Position numbers and translations under genes: made by a program. DNA of 64,000 nucleotides, taken from positions 1 to 64,000 of the forward strand of contig JAHFED010000025.1 of NCBI GenBank assembly GCA_023248635.1. The letters are read 5' to 3'. Shown in pieces: positions 60,804 to 64,000 of this stretch (position 1 is the stretch's first letter; every line of letters begins with the position of its first letter). The DNA is from Myxococcales bacterium. GTDB taxonomy: Bacteria; Myxococcota; UBA727; VGSZ01. The notes beneath the pieces were generated by a model. It ran no database searches. It saw only the letters and a list, made by a program, of their open reading frames with translations, and was not told the DNA's origin.

Positions 60804-61654
60804 CCGAAGCGTCCCTCAACGTAGTCGCGTGTGCGCGGATCGCGTGCGCCGGCAAAGATCCGGGCGGTGTCGTCGAGCTCGACCAGCGTACCCACCCCGT
60901 CTTCGAGGGTGAAGAACGCCGTCCGGTCGGCAATGCGGCGGGCCTGGTGCAAGTTGTGGGTGACCACGACGATGGCGTAGCTGGTCTTGAGCTCGCTGAG
61001 CAAGGCCTCGACGCGCTGAGCCGCCGCTGGATCGAGGGAGCTCGTCGGCTCGTCGAGCAGGAGCACCTCTGGTTCGAGAGCGATCGCGCGGGCGATGCAC
61101 AAGCGTTGTTGCTGGCCGCCGGACAACGCCAACGCCGACGATCGCAACCGATCTTTGACCTCGCTCCACAACCCGACGGCGACCAGGGCCCGCCGGACCC
61201 GCGCAGCGATCTCCGGCCCCCGCACGCCGTGCTCCCGCAGGGGAAAAGCGATGTTCCTCTCGATGGAGAGGGGGAAGGGCGTTGGCTTTTGAAAGACCAT
61301 GCCGATACGCCGTCGTAGCGTCGTCAGGTTCGTGCTCGGCTGCAGCACGTCGACGCCGTCGAGGAGGACGCGTCCTGCCACGCCGGATCCTGGAACGAGC
61401 TCCGCCAGCCGGTTGAGCGCCAGCAGACAGGAGGACTTGCCGCAGCCGGAGGACCCGATGATGGCGGTGATCTGGCCGACGTCGGCCGAGAAGGAGACGC
61501 CCTGCAACGCCGGGAGCCCGCGGTAGCAGACCCGGAGGTCTTGCACGACGAGCTTCTGGCGCTCCAAGGCCTGAAGCCTTGGGCCCGGGTCAGGTGCCAA
61601 CAGGATCGGCGCACGGTGCGTCGCGGCCGGCGGGACGTCGACGGCCCCGTTCAT
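60800..61654 (-). CDS. pstB: Phosphate ABC transporter ATPase PstB
   Basis: 284 residues from ATG 61654 overlapping the pstA stop. Walker A IIGSSGCGKSS, Q-loop VFQKPTPFP, signature LSGGQQQRL, Walker B EVLLLDEPTSSLDP and the H-loop THNLHQ are intact. Hydrolyses ATP to drive the PstAC channel. An extra ~35 residues precede the usual start. phoU, which often follows pstB, is replaced by arsM. Confidence 0.95.
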   Translation of the reverse strand: MNGAVDVPPAATHRAPILLAPDPGPRLQALERQKLVVQDLRVCYRGLPALQGVSFSADVGQITAIIGSSGCGKSSCLLALNRLAELVPGSGVAGRVLLDGVDVLQPSTNLTTLRRRIGMVFQKPTPFPLSIERNIAFPLREHGVRGPEIAARVRRALVAVGLWSEVKDRLRSSALALSGGQQQRLCIARAIALEPEVLLLDEPTSSLDPAAAQRVEALLSELKTSYAIVVVTHNLHQARRIADRTAFFTLEDGVGTLVELDDTARIFAGARDPRTRDYVEGRFG

Positions 61655-62523
61655 GCGGCGCTCCCCAAACGCCAACGGCGAAAGACGGCGCTGCCGCAGT
61701 AGGCCAGGGCGTTGGTGAGGCCGACCAGGACGAGCAGCACGAGGGCGGCGCTGGTCGCTCGCGGGGCGCCGCCGGGGATCTCGATGGCCAGGGTGTAGAC
61801 GTGGACGGCGAGCGCGCGTCCGGGATCGATGAGCGAAGCAGGCATGCGCAAGGACGCTCCCGCTGTGTAGAGCACCGCCGCCGTCTCAGCGAGCGCGCGG
61901 CCGGTGGCGAGCACGATGCCCGCGACGATGCCCGGCGTCGCCGCGGGAACGAGGACATGGAGCAACGCGCCCCAACGACTGGTCCCGAGGGCGGCGCAGG
62001 CCAGACGCTGGTCCGCCGGCACATCGCGCAGGGCCTGCTCGGTGGAGCGTACGACGACGGGCATGATCATGCAGGCAAGGGTCAGACCGCCCGACAAGAT
62101 CGACCAGCCGAGCCCGATCACCTCACAAAAGAGCTTCATGCCGAACAGCCCGAAGACGATGGACGGCACGCAGGCAAGAACGTCGAGGGAGCGGCTGACG
62201 AGCTTGGCGGTACGCGGCGTGCGCGTCGCCTCGAAGAGCAAGACCGCGGTGAGCAGCCCAAGGGGCGCGGCGGCGGCGAGCGCGACCAGCAGCAAGAGCA
62301 GTGTGCTGACGACGACGCTGGCGATGCCGCCGTCGATGCCGGCGCGCTCCGGCAGCGACACGAGGTAGGCGAAGGACACCCCGCTGCCCCCCGCGCGCAG
62401 CATCGAGACCACCAAAGCCGTAAGGGCGGCGACGACGACGCTGCCGGCGGCCCAGACGATGGCGAAGCCGACCCGGTCGCGCGCCCGGCCCCCCGCGGCC
62501 ATCAGGCCCGGCAGCGGGCTCAC
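61651..62523 (-). CDS. pstA: Phosphate ABC transporter permease PstA
   Basis: 290 residues from the GTG overlapping the pstC stop (GTGA). Six membrane segments; SIVFGLFGMKLFCE, LACMIMPVVVRSTEQALRDVP and the ATPase-docking ALGTSRWGALLHVLVPAATPGI match PstA. Overlaps pstB by 4 bases. Confidence 0.94.
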   Translation of the reverse strand: MSPLPGLMAAGGRARDRVGFAIVWAAGSVVVAALTALVVSMLRAGGSGVSFAYLVSLPERAGIDGGIASVVVSTLLLLLVALAAAAPLGLLTAVLLFEATRTPRTAKLVSRSLDVLACVPSIVFGLFGMKLFCEVIGLGWSILSGGLTLACMIMPVVVRSTEQALRDVPADQRLACAALGTSRWGALLHVLVPAATPGIVAGIVLATGRALAETAAVLYTAGASLRMPASLIDPGRALAVHVYTLAIEIPGGAPRATSAALVLLVLVGLTNALAYCGSAVFRRWRLGSAA

Positions 62524-63383
62524 GCGATCAACCTGTGGCGCGACTCGATCCGATCGACCAGAGCAACGAGGCCGACGACGACGACGAGCAGCAGCAGCCC
62601 GGCGGCGAACAGACCGCGTCGGTGGTCTCCGAGCGCGTAGGCCATTTCGAGGGCGATGTGGGAGGTCAACGCGCGTGCGGGCTCGAAGGGACCCTTGGGC
62701 ACCTGGATCGTGTTGCCCATGACCATGATGATGGCCATGGTTTCGCCGACGGCACGTCCGACCTGCAAAATCGAGGCGGTGACGAGCCCGGTGCGCGCGC
62801 GCGGCAGTGCGACGTGGAGGACGGCCGCGCAGCGCGAAAGTCCCAGAGCGGTGGCCGCGCGCATCTCGTCGACGGGGACCGCGCGGAAGGTGGCGTCGGC
62901 GAGGAGGGCCATGGTCGGCAAGATCATCAACGCGAGGACCAGGATGGCCGCCAGCAAGCTGACGCCGGGGGCGCGCACCGCGTGAATCAGCGGCACCAGC
63001 ACCGTCAGTCCCCACAAGCCGTAGACGACGGACGGGACGCCAGCCAGGATGCCCAGGACGCCGCGCAACACCACAGCGACCCCCCGCGGTGCAAAGAACG
63101 CCGACAGCGCGGCGACGGCGATCCCGGTGGGCGTGGACAGCACCATCGCTCCCAAGGTGACCAGAGCGCTCCCGACCATCATGGGCACGAGCCCGATCTC
63201 ACCATCGCGGGGCGACCAGCGGGCGTCGACGAAGAGATGGTGCGGCGGGATCTTGAGAAAGAGGGGCAGCGTTTCGCCGACGAGGAACACGAATACCAGC
63301 AGCGTGAGGGCGCCGGCGACGACGCCGCCGGCCCGTGTCGTCCACGTCAACCAGGCGTCGCGGCGAGCGCCGGTCGCGTTCAT
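62520..63383 (-). CDS. pstC: Phosphate ABC transporter permease PstC
   Basis: 287 residues. Six spans; VPSVVYGLWGLTVLVPLI, LALMILPTMALLADATFRAVP and ALGLSRCAAVLHVALPRARTGL match PstC. Overlaps pstS and pstA by 4 bases each, so the transporter is one coupled unit. Confidence 0.94.
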   Translation of the reverse strand: MNATGARRDAWLTWTTRAGGVVAGALTLLVFVFLVGETLPLFLKIPPHHLFVDARWSPRDGEIGLVPMMVGSALVTLGAMVLSTPTGIAVAALSAFFAPRGVAVVLRGVLGILAGVPSVVYGLWGLTVLVPLIHAVRAPGVSLLAAILVLALMILPTMALLADATFRAVPVDEMRAATALGLSRCAAVLHVALPRARTGLVTASILQVGRAVGETMAIIMVMGNTIQVPKGPFEPARALTSHIALEMAYALGDHRRGLFAAGLLLLVVVVGLVALVDRIESRHRLIA

Positions 63384-64000
63384 TTCTGCTCAGCCGCGCT
63401 CTGGCTCGCTGAGGCCACGGGCACGAACCCCTGCTCGACCAAGACCTGCTGCCCAACGGGTGACAGGATGAAGTCGATGAGACCCTTCACGTGTCCCAGC
63501 GGCGCACCCTTCGTCGTCAGGTTGAGCTCGCGCCTCAAGGGATAGGTGTGGTTCTTCACGTTGGCGGTGGTGGCGGCGATGCCGTCGAGGGGCACCAGCC
63601 GAATGGGCGTTCCCTGCGCGACCGCGACCTCGGCCGAGCCGATGGAGACGTAGGCGATGGCGTCGGGGTTCGACACCACGGTTGCGATCGCCTGGCCGTT
63701 GGGTCCGATGACGACGGCGTTCTTCACGAATTTGTCCTTGAGATCGAAGTGCTTCTCGAAGAGCTCAAGGGTGGAGCGCCCCTCTTCCTTGTTGATCACC
63801 GTGATGGGCCGGTCGACGCCGTCCAGGTCCTTCCACGACGTCGACGCGCCGGTGTAGATCTTCACCACCTCGTCCCGGGTCAGGTTCGCGATGGGGTTGT
63901 CCTTGTGCACGATGAGGGCGATGCCGTCGTCGCCGATCTTGAACGACAGCAGGTCCTTCTCGTCGCTCTTCAGGGCGCGCGAGACCATGCCGATCTGGGC
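63380..64000 (-). CDS. pstS: Phosphate-binding protein PstS, 5' end outside window
   Basis: C-terminal ~206 residues; the N-terminus runs off the right edge of the window. ALIVHKDNPIANLTRDEVVKIYTG, GRSTLELFEKHFDL and VSNPDAIAYVSIGSA are PstS features. The periplasmic protein binds phosphate with high affinity; some PstS proteins also admit arsenate, which would explain the coupling of arsM downstream. Whether this one prefers phosphate cannot be judged from the visible part. Confidence 0.92.
   Translation of the reverse strand, partial: AQIGMVSRALKSDEKDLLSFKIGDDGIALIVHKDNPIANLTRDEVVKIYTGASTSWKDLDGVDRPITVINKEEGRSTLELFEKHFDLKDKFVKNAVVIGPNGQAIATVVSNPDAIAYVSIGSAEVAVAQGTPIRLVPLDGIAATTANVKNHTYPLRRELNLTTKGAPLGHVKGLIDFILSPVGQQVLVEQGFVPVASASQSAAEQK

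Overview
The window reads as a chromosome segment from a GC-rich, Gram-negative bacterium of the Myxococcota / former Deltaproteobacteria type. The evidence is the many lipoproteins with large Asp/Gly- and GEGE-rich linkers, MopE-type Cys/Asp motifs and VWD/FG-GAP domains, a PknB-type kinase ending in a PEGA domain, and strong use of GTC/GAC codons. This placement is inferred from gene content only. Sixty-four protein genes are called; no rRNA, tRNA or CRISPR was recognised.

Layout. (1) 289-11226, minus strand: a ribosomal protein run rplB-rpsS-rplV-rpsC-rplP-rpmC-rpsQ-rplN-rplX-rplE-rpsH-rplF-rplR-rpsE-rpmD-rplO-secY-adk. It starts abruptly at rplB, lacks rpsN, and carries an array of palindromic repeats before secY. 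(2) 11429-23378, minus: a Ser/Thr kinase followed by five small-to-medium unknown or envelope genes, four of them coupled by ATGA overlaps, then a giant FG-GAP lipoprotein. (3) 23826-36671, mostly plus: rpsL-rpsG, bioB, a sugar-nucleotide epimerase-like gene, transaldolase, an RluD-like pseudouridine synthase, two surface beta-propeller lipoproteins, thiC-thiE-GDPD. (4) 36718-41331: a membrane protein, a sensor kinase/receiver/nucleotide cyclase hybrid and a small lipoprotein. (5) 41720-46641, minus: a tight four-gene operon of two cobalamin-binding-type radical SAM proteins, a metallo-beta-lactamase-fold protein and a heme-oxygenase-fold diiron candidate. (6) 47938-60803: an extended arsenic-sugar locus with ArsS, its peroxidase-like partner, a second radical SAM protein, START-like, MauE-like and DUF547 proteins, two glycosyltransferases, a flavoprotein/ferredoxin membrane fusion, a PlsC acyltransferase, an alpha/beta hydrolase and ArsM. 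(7) 59730-64000, minus: pstS-pstC-pstA-pstB-arsM, every junction a 4-base overlap, so the arsenic methyltransferase is translationally tied to the phosphate (and arsenate-leaky) importer.

The most interesting reading is that regions 6 and 7 form one programme: arsenate enters through Pst, ArsM methylates it, ArsS adds the deoxyadenosyl group, and the glycosyltransferases, acyltransferase and redox proteins could carry the product to a glycosylated or lipid-linked arsenosugar. ArsM/ArsS chemistry is established in other bacteria; the roles of the added genes are inference.

A second theme is a family of short palindromic repeats with a GCCA loop and compensating changes in the arms. They occur as a six-unit array in the ribosomal run, singly in intergenic gaps, just before thiC and a radical SAM start codon, and once as an apparent 39-base in-frame insertion inside the sensor kinase.
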